Assembly (NCBI RefSeq): GCF_036345255.1
Contig: NZ_CP107783.1
Coordinates: 10,223,001-10,287,000 of the forward strand
Origin: Streptomyces sp. NBC_00569
GTDB taxonomy: Bacteria > Actinomycetota > Actinomycetes > Streptomycetales > Streptomycetaceae
DNA length: 64,000 nucleotides
Reading direction: 5' to 3'
The translations under genes were made by a program, and so were the position numbers. Positions 8,779 through 17,134 of this stretch are shown one piece after another. The stretch's first letter is position 1; each line of letters opens with the position of its first letter. The notes under the pieces were generated by a model that did no database searches, had not been told where the DNA came from, and worked only from the letters and a program-made list of their open reading frames with translations.

Positions 8779-9630
8779 ATGCCCGAGCTGCGACGCGTCC
8801 TCGCCAACGGTGTCGAACTGAATGTCGCCCTCGCCGGATCGGGCCCGGCCGTCCTGCTGCTGCACGGCTTCCCGCACACCTGGGAGCTGTGGACGGACGT
8901 CATGGCCGATCTGTCCGGCCGCTACCGCGTCATCGCGCCTGACCTGCGCGGGTTCGGCGCGAGCAGCCGGGCCGCCTCCGGATACGACGCAGGCACCCTG
9001 GCCGAGGACGCCGCGGCGCTTCTCACCACGCTCGGCGTGTCCTCGGCCGCGGTGGTGGGCATCGACGCGGGCACCGCGCCGGCCTTCCTCCTCGCCCTGC
9101 GCCGCCCCGGTCTCGTCCGGCGCCTAGCCGTCATGGAGTCCGTTCTGGGCAGGCTGCCCGGCGCCGAGGAATTCCTCGCCGACGGGCCGCCGTGGTGGTT
9201 CGGCTTCCATTCCGCCGCGCCCGGCCTCGCCGAGACCGTGCTGGAGGGCCACGAGGCCGCATACGTCGACTGGTTTCTGAGCGCCGGCACACTCGGCGAC
9301 GGGGTGCGCCCCGCCCTCCGGGACGCCTTCATCCGCGCATACACCGGCCGCCAGGCATTGAGCTGCGCGTTCTCGTACTACCGGGCCCTGCCCGAGAGCG
9401 CGGTACAGATCGAGCAGGCGGTAGCCACTGCCCGCCTGACGGTACCAACGATGGCGCTTGGCGCCCGGCCCGTCGGTGCCGCGCTGGAACGCCAACTCCG
9501 CCCGGTCACCGACGATCTCACCGGACACGTCATCGAAGACTGCGGCCACATCATCCCGCTGCACCGGCCGCGCGCCCTGCTCACGCTGCTGCATCCGTTC
9601 CTGGCCGGTGAGGACGCGAAAGCAGCGTGA
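8779..9630 (+). CDS. Alpha/beta hydrolase, epoxide hydrolase-like
   Basis: The 283-residue protein has the alpha/beta hydrolase landmarks: oxyanion loop HGFPHTW (about 29), DLRGFGAS, a nucleophile elbow GIDAGT (about 96) with Asp as nucleophile as in epoxide hydrolases and dehalogenases, and the catalytic His in DCGHIIPLHRP near the end. The usual elbow is G-x-D-x-G, and here that pattern is kept. The lid region contains FSYYRALP, which may supply a ring-opening Tyr. It starts at ATG 8779 behind TGGAGCCCCTCC and is probably controlled by the divergent HxlR regulator. Confidence 0.85.
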   Translation: MPELRRVLANGVELNVALAGSGPAVLLLHGFPHTWELWTDVMADLSGRYRVIAPDLRGFGASSRAASGYDAGTLAEDAAALLTTLGVSSAAVVGIDAGTAPAFLLALRRPGLVRRLAVMESVLGRLPGAEEFLADGPPWWFGFHSAAPGLAETVLEGHEAAYVDWFLSAGTLGDGVRPALRDAFIRAYTGRQALSCAFSYYRALPESAVQIEQAVATARLTVPTMALGARPVGAALERQLRPVTDDLTGHVIEDCGHIIPLHRPRALLTLLHPFLAGEDAKAA

Positions 9631-9896
9631 CCGGGGCAGGGACTGACATTCGAAACCGGCGAGGGGTCGGATCAGTGGGCAGGAGCGGGTGGCGTGCTCG
9701 CAGAGCCGGCGCCCCTCACGGCTGACCGCTCTTGAGGCGAGCGCGCTTCTCCGCCGGGATGCCGCTGGGCGGCGCCAGAAGGACTCGCTCGAACGGCTTC
9801 TCCTGTCGCGCCTCGCGCACCGCTCCGGCCTAGTCTCGGCGCCAGGCTTCCGCGGTCCCCGCTCATTGCCCGCATCCTGCGCCCGGTCCCGCTGAA
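9631..9896. other. Intergenic DNA before the CRISPR remnant
   Basis: No supported gene is present, and no A/T-rich leader is obvious next to the array. Confidence 0.35.
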
Positions 9897-10106
9897 GTGG
9901 CCCCCGCGCCCGCGGGGATGGTCCCCTGAACACCTCGAACATCAGGTGGGCCGTCACGTCGCCTCCGCGCCTGCGGGGATGGTCCGGGGTTTATCAAGGG
10001 CCTGTCCTCGCCGCGGAGGTCGCCCCGCGTCTGTGGGGATGGTCGGTTCCTCAACATCGAGGAGATCGCGGCGATCATGTCGCCCTCGCGCCCGCGGGGT
10101 GGTGTC
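9897..10106 (+). CRISPR. Degenerate type I-E-like CRISPR array, four repeats
   Basis: Repeats start at 9897, 9958, 10019 and 10079 with a consensus near GTCGCCCCCGCGCCCGCGGGGATGGTCC. Spacing is 60-61 bases, so spacers are 33 bases if the repeat is taken as 28, which fits the 29+32 pattern of type I-E arrays in Streptomyces. Every repeat differs from the others. The third has lost a base and the fourth is damaged at its end, where the array stops. No cas genes are present in the window. One spacer read in reverse (MTAHLMFEVFR-like) and another read forward (FLNIEEIAAIM-like) look protein-coding, as phage-derived spacers would. Confidence 0.8.
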
Positions 10107-10549
10107 TGCACTCGTGCTGCTTGTGATTCGTCAACGCGTGTGGGGGTGCCTGCCGTTGCCGGCGAGCGCCGGCCTCCGCCGTCATGCTCGATGAAGCCGA
10201 AGCCCTTTTCGCTGCCCAGTTCGTTCCCGTCACTTCGCCGATCACGATTTGAAGGGCTGTGAGAAGAGCTCATAGATGCCAACTGAGTGCATATGGGCGG
10301 TATTTGATGATCTTCGTGAGGCGCGCATACTGGCGATCCGAAATCTTCATAGAGTTGCCTACGACCCTGTGCAAACCATGTGAATCGACACGTCTCGATT
10401 GACCTGACTGCCCGATTGGCGCGGTTGGTTCGGTGGGCCGAGCGGTCTAGACCGCATAGGAATGTCTGCGACGACGCATGCATGCGTCGCTGTTCGCAAT
10501 GGCCGACCATGCCTCGCGCGGAAAGCGCAGGGGAGAGGACCGCAACAAC
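10107..10549. other. Intergenic, nothing recognised
   Basis: ORFs here lack starts with ribosome binding sites and resemble nothing I know. The base composition is slightly less GC-rich than the surroundings. Confidence 0.35.
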
Positions 10550-10818
10550 GTGTCCAGATCAGCAAGACGAAGAGGGATCCTGTCCCGCATCGCTCTTGGT
10601 GCCGCCGCCATCTTGATAGCGGGACTGCCAGGGGTGGCGAACGCCTCCGTCGGAGGATCCTTAGTCAGTCGGGTTGGGTGAACTCCACATCGATGAGCCG
10701 CTTCCCAACCTTCGCCAAGCAACTGCGGCTGCTGGATGAGGATCTGTACTTTGTGACCACCCCGGGCTTTGAGAACTGCGACGCCTCCGCGGCTGTCGTG
10801 AAGTGCGACATCAGGTAG
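10550..10818 (+). pseudogene. Small secreted protein gene, apparently frameshifted
   Basis: From the GTG at 10550 the reading is a textbook signal peptide: basic SRSARRRGILSRI, hydrophobic ALGAAAILIAGLPGV, then an ANA-type cleavage site. This frame stops at 10681. A different frame continues open to 10818 and ends in a segment with two cysteines (FENCDASAAVVKCDIR). The likeliest reading is a secreted protein of about 85 residues with a frameshift near 10650-10680. Alternatively the signal peptide ORF is a short stand-alone fragment. I do not know the family. Confidence 0.4.
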
Positions 10819-10882
10819 CAGCCCGGTAGCACCTGGGGGCGTCGCCACACGCGCCGCCCCCAGCATCTATTGGAGGAAGAGG

Positions 10883-11512
10883 ATGAACGAGGACGGCATC
10901 GCCTGGATCACCCGCGCTGACCTGTCCTGGCTCGGCCACTGCGTCACCCTCGCGCGCGGTCTCTCGCCGGAGCAACTCGTTGCTCGCCTCGCCAGGGGCC
11001 ATGAGCCTGTTTCTCTGGGGGAGCACACCGCTGCGTCGGCGGAGACACACCTGACGCGGCGGGACCAGGAGCGGGGCGTGGGAGACAGCATCGCGGTGCG
11101 GTACGGGGACGCTGGCGGGCTAGCCTTTGCCGTGGCGCACGGTGACAACTGGCCTGGTCGGATGGGCCCCGGATACATCGACGGCCTCTCCAATGATGGG
11201 GCGGACGTGTTCCAGCTGTACTGGGAGAAGGAGAACCCGAAACTCCCCCCACCTGTCTTTGCCTATTTCCGCGACGGGCGGTACATGTGCGGCTTCGACA
11301 TGTGCATGAGCTGGTCGCAGGAGATTACCGGACCCCGCCCGGATCTGGTGCGCGGTGATCTCGAGGCCGCCGGCATCTTCTCCGAGACGGACGGGGACCT
11401 GGCACACAGCAAGTCCCTCAGCGTCGTTGAGCAACGGTTTCGTCTCACCTTGCCCAAGGAGTTGGTGCTGCAAGGGAAGCTTCACACAGCGCTGATCGCA
11501 GGGCAGGCGTAG
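10883..11512 (+). CDS. DUF6461-type protein
   Basis: The 209-residue protein starts ITRADLSWLGHCVTLARGLS, typical of a Streptomyces family that I recall as DUF6461: soluble, often in multiple copies, and found near immunity-like or accessory genes. The biochemical role is unknown. The ATG at 10883 has TGGAGGAAG upstream at good spacing. The gene lies between two CRISPR remnants that share repeat type and orientation, so it may belong to DNA inserted into a former single array. It has no membrane segment or signal peptide. Confidence 0.65.
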   Translation: MNEDGIAWITRADLSWLGHCVTLARGLSPEQLVARLARGHEPVSLGEHTAASAETHLTRRDQERGVGDSIAVRYGDAGGLAFAVAHGDNWPGRMGPGYIDGLSNDGADVFQLYWEKENPKLPPPVFAYFRDGRYMCGFDMCMSWSQEITGPRPDLVRGDLEAAGIFSETDGDLAHSKSLSVVEQRFRLTLPKELVLQGKLHTALIAGQA

Positions 11513-11617
11513 CTGGATTCTCCCAAATTCCTCCAATAGCCAGGAGATGGATCTCACCAAGTTGACGCGCCTGCGAAGCTGTTTTCTGCTGATCCCGGCC
11601 GAGTATCTGCTCCAGGA

Positions 11618-11763
11618 GTCGCCCCGCGCCAGCGGGGTTGGTCGGAAGGAACTGCACACCTACGGCTGGCTGATGGCGTCGACCCGCGCCCGCGGAGATG
11701 GTCCTGCGTCATACGGGCGTTGGCGCCATGCGAGTCGTTGCCCCGCGCCTGCGGGGATGGTCC
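11618..11763 (+). CRISPR. Second degenerate CRISPR remnant, three repeats
   Basis: Repeats begin at 11618, 11678 and 11737 and match the same consensus as the array at 9897, in the same orientation, with 59-60-base periodicity and two spacers. Substitutions such as AGCGGGGTTGGTC in the first repeat and GCGGAGATGGTCC in the second show decay. There are no cas genes nearby. Confidence 0.75.
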
Positions 11764-11849
11764 CCGCGTCCGACTCGGGTGATGTCGGGGTGGGAGCGTG
11801 GTGGCACCCTGAGCCACTCCACCTCTGGCTGGATCAGCATGATGAGCGT

Positions 11850-12344
11850 ATGACCGAGAGCGAAGCGGATCTGCTGGCGTTGCTGGGTGAGCTTGATGAT
11901 CCTGAGTGGCTGGAGTGGCCGCAGCACTACGACCTTGGCGAGACCGCAGCCCGCTTCGGTGGTCTGCTGGCCCGACTCGAAGGCGACTTCGCAGCTCGCT
12001 GCACGGATGAGCAGGACACCCAGGACTCCAGCGAGTACGGACGCCTCGTCGTGCCGGCCGACGCGACTGTGTGCGGAACCCGGATCGTCGTCTGCGTGAG
12101 CAAGTTCGGCTCCCTGGCGTTGGTCTGCGCCGACAATCCTGGCGCCTTCCTCGGAACCGGGGAGGCACAAGCAGAGGGCGAGTTGGACGCTGCGGATCTG
12201 GAAAAAGTCTGCGGGACTTTGGCCGGCCTCGGGTACGCGATCGTGCCCGAGGAGCTACTGGAGTGCGATTACGCCGGTCCGAGCCAACTGCCTTGGCATG
12301 TTCAGCGACCTACCTGGTGGCACCGCTTCTTCGGAAGCTTCTGA
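11850..12344 (+). CDS. Hypothetical protein, duplicated at 56.3 kb
   Basis: The ORF encodes about 164 residues starting MTESEADLLALLGELDDPEW. It is acidic and soluble, and ends in an aromatic tail, PTWWHRFFGSF. The frame stays open upstream to the CRISPR remnant, so the true start is uncertain; a GTG near 11790 is possible. I do not recognise the family. A copy with roughly 90% identity by eye lies at 56263-56635, where an extra C shifts the frame and the 3' part is missing. The good coding quality here and damage there suggest that this is the parental, functional copy. Confidence 0.55.
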   Translation: MTESEADLLALLGELDDPEWLEWPQHYDLGETAARFGGLLARLEGDFAARCTDEQDTQDSSEYGRLVVPADATVCGTRIVVCVSKFGSLALVCADNPGAFLGTGEAQAEGELDAADLEKVCGTLAGLGYAIVPEELLECDYAGPSQLPWHVQRPTWWHRFFGSF

Positions 12345-12422
12345 CGATCGCGCGGCGGGGGACAGGCCGGTGCCGCACAGGCAATCCTCCGCACGCTGCC
12401 GGCCCCGGTGCTCTGCTGCATG

Positions 12423-12821
12423 ATGACTGCCGTGAACATCGAGATTCTGATAAACGTCTGGCAGCGGCTTCTCACCGACCCTCGCAAGTCGTGGGTGCTG
12501 TTCGAGCATGGCACCTGTGTCGTGCTGACAGCTCCGGTGGGAGAGCTGGCTGAACAGGCCACCGAGATCGTGAAGAAGTTCGGCCCGGCGCAAGCCGGAT
12601 CTTCGGCAGGGGACTTTGGGGTGATCGACCTCAAGGATACCGAGGGGTGGGTCGTCACTGGGTATCACAACGACGTCCTTACCTATGTCGGCCCTGATGA
12701 GCCTATGGACGAGTCTGAGATCACTGTCGGGCTGTTCGGACGTTCCAAGCGCCACCGAGACGGCACCGAACTTCACGTCGTTCACGTTGAGGACAACCGA
12801 GGCTCAGCGGACCCAGCGTGA
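12423..12821 (+). CDS. Conserved-looking hypothetical protein, 132 aa
   Basis: The sequence MTAVNIEILINVWQRLLTDPRKSW, followed by VLFEHGTCVVL and alternating strands (GVIDLKDTEGWVVTGYHNDVL), has the look of a small folded alpha/beta protein. I know similar sequences only as uncharacterised Streptomyces proteins. An ATG at 12408 is in frame upstream; neither start has a strong ribosome binding site. It follows the preceding hypothetical gene on the same strand by about 80 bases and could share its transcript. Confidence 0.55.
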   Translation: MTAVNIEILINVWQRLLTDPRKSWVLFEHGTCVVLTAPVGELAEQATEIVKKFGPAQAGSSAGDFGVIDLKDTEGWVVTGYHNDVLTYVGPDEPMDESEITVGLFGRSKRHRDGTELHVVHVEDNRGSADPA

Positions 12822-13152
12822 GTGCCGCGCTTCACCGCTGGTAGTCCCCGGGGGCGTATTGGCGGGCGGGCTGCCAGCACTTTAGATCGGGCATTCGAGT
12901 GCACTGGCTGGCTCCCGCCGGAATCGGCGGGTGGTCTTCCTCTGGTCCGCAAATTCCGTGGTCTGCTCGAGTGGGGGGTGCCTGCGCTGGAAGGAACCCT
13001 CATGCGCGACACGAGTGATCGCTCGAGGTGACGTCGACCTTCTGCTGATCTGAGGCATCCGCGCATCTCCGTGCCAGTGGTGGAGCGGGTCCTTCGGCGG
13101 ACCGCGAACGCGGCGCGGAAGTACAGCTGTAGCCCACCGCATCGACGAGGCC

Positions 13153-13353
13153 ATGACGCACCTGCCGCTCGTCCCCGCCCGTCAGGACAGGTTCCTGGCC
13201 CGCCTGGACGATCCGGTCGAGGGCGACAGAGCGCCGTTCCTGGACCCGTGGGACCGGCTGTGCGCGCAGCACGGCTACGACGTCGCCGAGAAGCCCTGGA
13301 ACAACGCAACGATCTACTCGGATTTCCTCAACTCCGAAGAAGCGGACGCCTGA
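13153..13353 (+). pseudogene. Short ORF, possibly a C-terminal gene remnant
   Basis: The 66-codon frame (MTHLPLVPARQDRFLARLDD ... NNATIYSDFLNSEEADA) has gene-like composition and stays open a little upstream of the ATG without a ribosome binding site. It may be the tail of a larger lost gene. No family is recognised. The stretch 12822-13150 holds nothing else. Confidence 0.3.
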
Positions 13354-13433
13354 AGCGGCCATTGGCTGCATCCTTCACAAGGCACTCGGGTACGCCGCCG
13401 GGTGACCCTTCACCACAGTCAAGGAGGTCTCTC

Positions 13434-13784
13434 ATGGGGTTGAACTCTCGTACGGCCCAGATCGTCTGGGCAATCGTTCCGGTCGCGCTCGCCGGGTTCA
13501 TCCTGGAGCTGCCGTTCGTCTGGCGGGCATTGAAGACGAAGAAGCGCAGCGACATCATCGCGGCGGCGGTGTTCGGCGTCGTGCAGATCGTGGTGTGGCT
13601 GCTCTTCGTGGTCTTCAGCGAGGGTTCCGGGACTCTGCGCGAAGACCTTCCCGCCGCCGTGATCTGGATCGGCGCCCTATCGGCAGCGGTCGCCGCCGCC
13701 TACCTGTACCGGCCGCTGAGCAAGGAAGAGTCGATGGACCGGGCGCAGGGTGAACAGCGTCCAGGCTCGTCGTACCTCGGCTGA
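13434..13784 (+). CDS. Small membrane protein, three transmembrane segments
   Basis: The start is well defined: AAGGAGG lies 6-7 bases before ATG 13434. The 116-residue product has three hydrophobic segments (IVWAIVPVALAGFILELPFV, IIAAAVFGVVQIVVWLLFVV and AAVIWIGALSAAVAAAYLY), separated by a basic loop KTKKRSD, and a hydrophilic tail. I know no function; it resembles the many small Streptomyces membrane proteins of unknown role. It seems monocistronic. Confidence 0.7.
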   Translation: MGLNSRTAQIVWAIVPVALAGFILELPFVWRALKTKKRSDIIAAAVFGVVQIVVWLLFVVFSEGSGTLREDLPAAVIWIGALSAAVAAAYLYRPLSKEESMDRAQGEQRPGSSYLG

Positions 13785-14123
13785 CACTGAAGCCCGGGGG
13801 TAACGTCGGCAACCGTCCCTGATGTCGGCCCTGTGCGAGCCCCTTCCTCCGCAGGCCAAGATCAATCTCACCGCCAACCGCTGTACTGATGTTCCCCGAC
13901 GCCGGCTCAGGCGGCCACAGCCGAGAGGCTTCCTCGTTTTCCCGTATCCCGAACTGTTCCTGTATCGGCGGCCGCACGGGTGTGGGGCGGAGCCCCGCGT
14001 GTACTGACCTGGCCTGATCTCCGCTTACGTGATCACCGTGGGTGCGGGTTTGCTGACCCGTTGTCAGTGGTGTCTGTCAGCATGGGCAGTTCGGCGGGGA
14101 GCCGTGGTGGAGGGGGAGGCTGC
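13785..14123. other. Intergenic, nothing recognised
   Basis: No ORF with a credible start or family resemblance is present. Confidence 0.4.
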
Positions 14124-14414
14124 ATGCCTTGGGTGAGGCCGTATGTGCGGAAGGACGGGACGGCGGTTCGGGGATACTCGCGGTGGGCGTCCGGTGCTCG
14201 ACGCGAGATGGCGATACTCGCGACCGTGGCCGTAGTGGTCGTTGGTGGGGGTAACGCCATGGACGGCTCGGGGAAGGCCTCGGGGTCGGAGCATCGGCCG
14301 CGCCCTAACCCCACGGCGGTGTACCCGGTGCGATTCCCGGGCTGGCATCAGAAGCCGTTGCCGAAGCCGACGGTGACGTACCCGATCCGCTTCTCACCTC
14401 GGGGTGGTCAGTGA
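14124..14414 (+). CDS. Small basic hypothetical protein, 96 aa
   Basis: The ATG at 14124 follows AGGGGGAGG. The product begins MPWVRPYVRKDGTAVRGYSRWA, a basic N-terminus common to small Streptomyces proteins, then has one hydrophobic segment (AILATVAVVVVGGG) and a proline-rich tail with a repeated pattern (TAVYPVRFPGWHQKPLPKP and TVTYPIRF). Its stop codon overlaps the start of the Mrr-like nuclease gene (TGATG), so the two genes are translationally coupled and probably act together, though the role is unknown. Confidence 0.6.
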   Translation: MPWVRPYVRKDGTAVRGYSRWASGARREMAILATVAVVVVGGGNAMDGSGKASGSEHRPRPNPTAVYPVRFPGWHQKPLPKPTVTYPIRFSPRGGQ

Positions 14415-15106
14415 TGACGCGGCGACCGCCGGCGCGAAGGCGTAGGCGAAGCAAGCGCCGACAGCGCGAGCAGGACCAGCTCGTGGCTCTCCTCGTGGGC
14501 GCGGTCATCGGGCTGGCGATCTTCATCGCGGCGGTCAACTGGTTGTTGGCGCACTGGTGGGTCTTCGTCCTGCTCGCCGTGGTGGCCGTACTGGCGGGTG
14601 TGGGTGCGCTGTACCAACGTCAGCAGCGCGCCCTGTGGGCGCGCACCCAGTGGCAGGGTCTGCGCTACGGGCTGCCTCAGCTGGACGGGCTGCACCACCG
14701 CGACTTCGAGTACGCAATACGAGACTTGATGCGGCGGGACGGCTGCACGGACGCGAAGCAGATCGGCGGCGCGGGCGACAACGGGGCGGATGTGCTCGCC
14801 ACTGACCCACTGGGCCGCAAGTGGGTCATCCAGTGCAAGCACCGCAGGAACGGCGCCCAGGGCTCGGCGGTGGGCACGCCAGACCTTCAGCGGGTCAACG
14901 GGACCGCTCGCCAGCTATATGGCGCGGACGTGGTGTTGGTCGTCACGAACGGACGCTTCTCGACGAAGTGCCCTGAACTGGCCCGGCAGCTGCGCATGCA
15001 CTTAGCCGACCGCACGATGCTTGCCTCCTGGGCGGCCGGCTCACGGCCGCTGTGGGAGCTGCTGCCGAAAGTGCCGCCCCCACGCCGTTCGACGCCTTTG
15101 CGCTGA
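14414..15106 (+). CDS. Membrane-anchored Mrr-like restriction endonuclease
   Basis: A basic N-terminus (RRPPARRRRRSKRRQ) is followed by two membrane segments (about residues 22-60) and then an Mrr_cat domain of the PD-(D/E)xK fold. The catalytic pattern is GADVLATDPLGRKWVIQCKH (Asp about residue 116, then QCK). This is the layout of actinobacterial membrane-bound Mrr-type nucleases, which may cut foreign or modified DNA near the membrane during entry. The start overlaps the preceding gene; GTG at 14411 is an alternative. No methyltransferase gene is adjacent, which fits a modification-dependent (type IV) nuclease. Confidence 0.8.
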   Translation: MTRRPPARRRRRSKRRQREQDQLVALLVGAVIGLAIFIAAVNWLLAHWWVFVLLAVVAVLAGVGALYQRQQRALWARTQWQGLRYGLPQLDGLHHRDFEYAIRDLMRRDGCTDAKQIGGAGDNGADVLATDPLGRKWVIQCKHRRNGAQGSAVGTPDLQRVNGTARQLYGADVVLVVTNGRFSTKCPELARQLRMHLADRTMLASWAAGSRPLWELLPKVPPPRRSTPLR

Positions 15107-15143
15107 GAGAAGCCGCAGGTCAGCGCAGGGCAAAATTCCTGAG

Positions 15144-15197
15144 GCCCGTGGTTGAGCGGAAGGGGGCAAGTTTGCCTCCTTCCGCTCAACCACGGGC
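15144..15197. terminator. Bidirectional terminator
   Basis: A 20-bp perfect stem (GCCCGTGGTTGAGCGGAAGG) with a second inner stem lies between the convergent nuclease and XRE-type genes and overlaps the 3' end of the latter. Confidence 0.75.
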
Positions 15198-15713
15198 TTC
15201 GTCGTCCTCTACGACCTCCGCGTCGATGACGTCGTCGGCCGCAACGGTGACCTTTGCGAGGATCCGGCCGACCTTCCGGAGGCGCTTTTGCAGGTGCTCG
15301 GCGTCGACAGCTGCGCGGCGGAGCGTCGCTCCTTCGGGGATACGCCGAGTTCGCGCACGACGTCGTCGGCGCGCAGCCCGCATCCGCGCCGCGTCGGCTA
15401 TCGCCCAGTTGCCGCGCTTCTCGGGGTTCATCAGGAGCCGCGGATGGATATGGAGGGCGCGCGCAAGTGCCTTGATGCGTGGCGGATCCGGCACTCGGTG
15501 CCCGTTCTCGTACGCGAGGATCTGCGCCTTCGTCGTCCCTGCCGCGCCCGCGAGCTCCTCAGCGGTCATGGCCTTCATGTGCGACCCGTCAACGTTCATG
15601 CGGTGTGCCCGCAGCTCCGACGGGCTTCGGGCCCCGGACGAACCGAGCCGGCCAATAGGCTGGTGGTGGTGGGGGAGGGGCGGGGCTCGGCACGGGCTGC
15701 AGGCAGGCCCCAC
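15186..15713 (-). CDS. XRE-like helix-turn-helix regulator
   Basis: The product contains a helix-turn-helix resembling the XRE family: SPSELRAHR, then MTAEELAGAAGTTKAQILAYE and NGHRVPDPPRIKALARALHI, followed by a basic linker and a C-terminal helical part ending DDVIDAEVVEDDEARG. The start is uncertain. GTG 15713 keeps the whole HTH, whereas the ATG at 15599 would remove its first helix. The sequence between the first and second helices looks longer than usual (MNVDGSHMKA). It converges on the nuclease gene and is divergent from sbcD; its target is unknown. Confidence 0.6.
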   Translation of the reverse strand: MGPACSPCRAPPLPHHHQPIGRLGSSGARSPSELRAHRMNVDGSHMKAMTAEELAGAAGTTKAQILAYENGHRVPDPPRIKALARALHIHPRLLMNPEKRGNWAIADAARMRAARRRRRARTRRIPEGATLRRAAVDAEHLQKRLRKVGRILAKVTVAADDVIDAEVVEDDEARG

Positions 15714-15954
15714 CAGAGGCCGGTGCTCCTGAACGACGTCGGGCTCCCAGCCGCCGCTGCAACGCGCCGCGGTCATTTGACTTTCGGCATTGGGAAGTTG
15801 CTTCCTGCTCGATCGGGCACGGCAGAGGGCACGGCCCGGCGGCCAGTCACTCACCTCAGCCTTGTCTCCCGCCTGTCACGATGTCACCCCAAACAAGACT
15901 GTTTATCGGGAAAGCTGCCCGTGTTTGTTGTCCCTGGGGTTACGGTCTGTGCGC

Positions 15955-17133
15955 ATGAGGTTCCTGCACACCTCGGACTGGCATCTGGGCCGCCGGTTCC
16001 ACGGGGAAGATCTGACCGATGTTCAGCGCAAGGTCATCGACCACATTTGCGCCACAGCCCGATCCGAACACGTCGATGCGCTGTTGGTAGCGGGCGACGT
16101 CTACGACCGGGCCATTCCGAGCCTGGACGCGGTGCGGCTGTTCAGTCACGCACTGGAGCAGTTCGCCGACCTCGGCATACCCACGATCATGATCAGTGGG
16201 AATCACGACTCCGCGCACCGCCTCGGCGTCGGCTCCGGCCTGTTGTCCAAGGCCGGAGTGCACCTGCGCACCGACCTTGCGCAGGCTGCCGTCCCTGTCG
16301 TACTCGAGGACGCTCACGGCCCCATCGCCGTCTACGGCGTGCCCTATCTCGAGCCCGCCCTGGCCCGCGACCAGCTGGATGCCGAGACGGCCTCCCACCA
16401 GGCGGTGCTGACCTGCGCCCTGGACCGCATCCGCGCCGACCTCGCCGCCCGCCCTGCCGGCACCCGCTCCGTCGTCCTCGCCCACGCCTTCGTCACCGGC
16501 GCATCCGGCTGCGACAGCGAACGCGACATCAGCGTCGGCGGCGTCGCCCACGCCGGCGCCGGTGTCTTCGGCGGCATCGACTACGTCGCGCTGGGGCACC
16601 TGCACGGCGCCCAGCAAGTCAACAGCCGCATCCACTACAGCGGCTCCCCGCTGGCCTACTCCTTCTCCGAGACCGGCCATATCAAGTCCCTGACCCTCAT
16701 CGACCTGCCCCAGCACGCAGTTCCCGCGATCACCCGCACCGACCTGCCTCAGGAGCTCAGGCTGCCGCTGGCCCAGCTCACGGGCCGCCTCGAGGACCTG
16801 CTGGACGACCCCGCCCATGACAGCCTGGCCGAGGCGTGGCTGCACGTCACCCTCACCAACACGGCCCGCCCGTATGAGCCCATGGCCCGCCTGCGGGAAC
16901 GCTTCCCCCACACCTTGCACCTGGAGCACATCCCCACCGCCATCCCCGGGCAGAGCACCGACACCCCCACCTACCGTGAACGCCTCCATGGCCGGGGCGA
17001 CCTCGAGATCACCCACGACTTCGTCACCGCTGTCCGCGGCACCCAGCCCACCGAGGAAGAAGCGGGCCTGCTGCAGGAAGCCGTCGACGACCTGCGCGCC
17101 CGCGCCCATGTCCAGGAGAAGGAAACGGTCTGA
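15955..17133 (+). CDS. sbcD: Nuclease SbcCD subunit D (Mre11-type)
   Basis: SbcD is the metallophosphoesterase subunit of the SbcCD (Rad50-Mre11) complex, which opens hairpins and removes protein-blocked DNA ends. The five-motif phosphoesterase signature is clear: DWHLG (8-12), GDVYDR (48-53), GNHDS (82-86), LAHAFVTG and GHLHG (about 218). The length of 392 residues is normal. The ATG at 15955 starts MRFLHTSDWHLG, the canonical N-terminus, so longer upstream frames are spurious. Its stop is one base before the sbcC start, so this is a coupled operon. Such an enzyme could process telomere-like palindromes or hairpins. Confidence 0.95.
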   Translation: MRFLHTSDWHLGRRFHGEDLTDVQRKVIDHICATARSEHVDALLVAGDVYDRAIPSLDAVRLFSHALEQFADLGIPTIMISGNHDSAHRLGVGSGLLSKAGVHLRTDLAQAAVPVVLEDAHGPIAVYGVPYLEPALARDQLDAETASHQAVLTCALDRIRADLAARPAGTRSVVLAHAFVTGASGCDSERDISVGGVAHAGAGVFGGIDYVALGHLHGAQQVNSRIHYSGSPLAYSFSETGHIKSLTLIDLPQHAVPAITRTDLPQELRLPLAQLTGRLEDLLDDPAHDSLAEAWLHVTLTNTARPYEPMARLRERFPHTLHLEHIPTAIPGQSTDTPTYRERLHGRGDLEITHDFVTAVRGTQPTEEEAGLLQEAVDDLRARAHVQEKETV

Positions 17134-17134
17134 C

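Noticed and set aside
9897..11763. cas genes near the CRISPR remnants
   Set aside because: None of the proteins in the window has Cas motifs; tnpB genes are transposon nucleases, not Cas12 linked to these repeats.
15288..16820. 510-residue plus-strand ORF overlapping sbcD
   Set aside because: It is a frame shadow of sbcD and of the XRE-type gene, with Arg/Pro-rich text.
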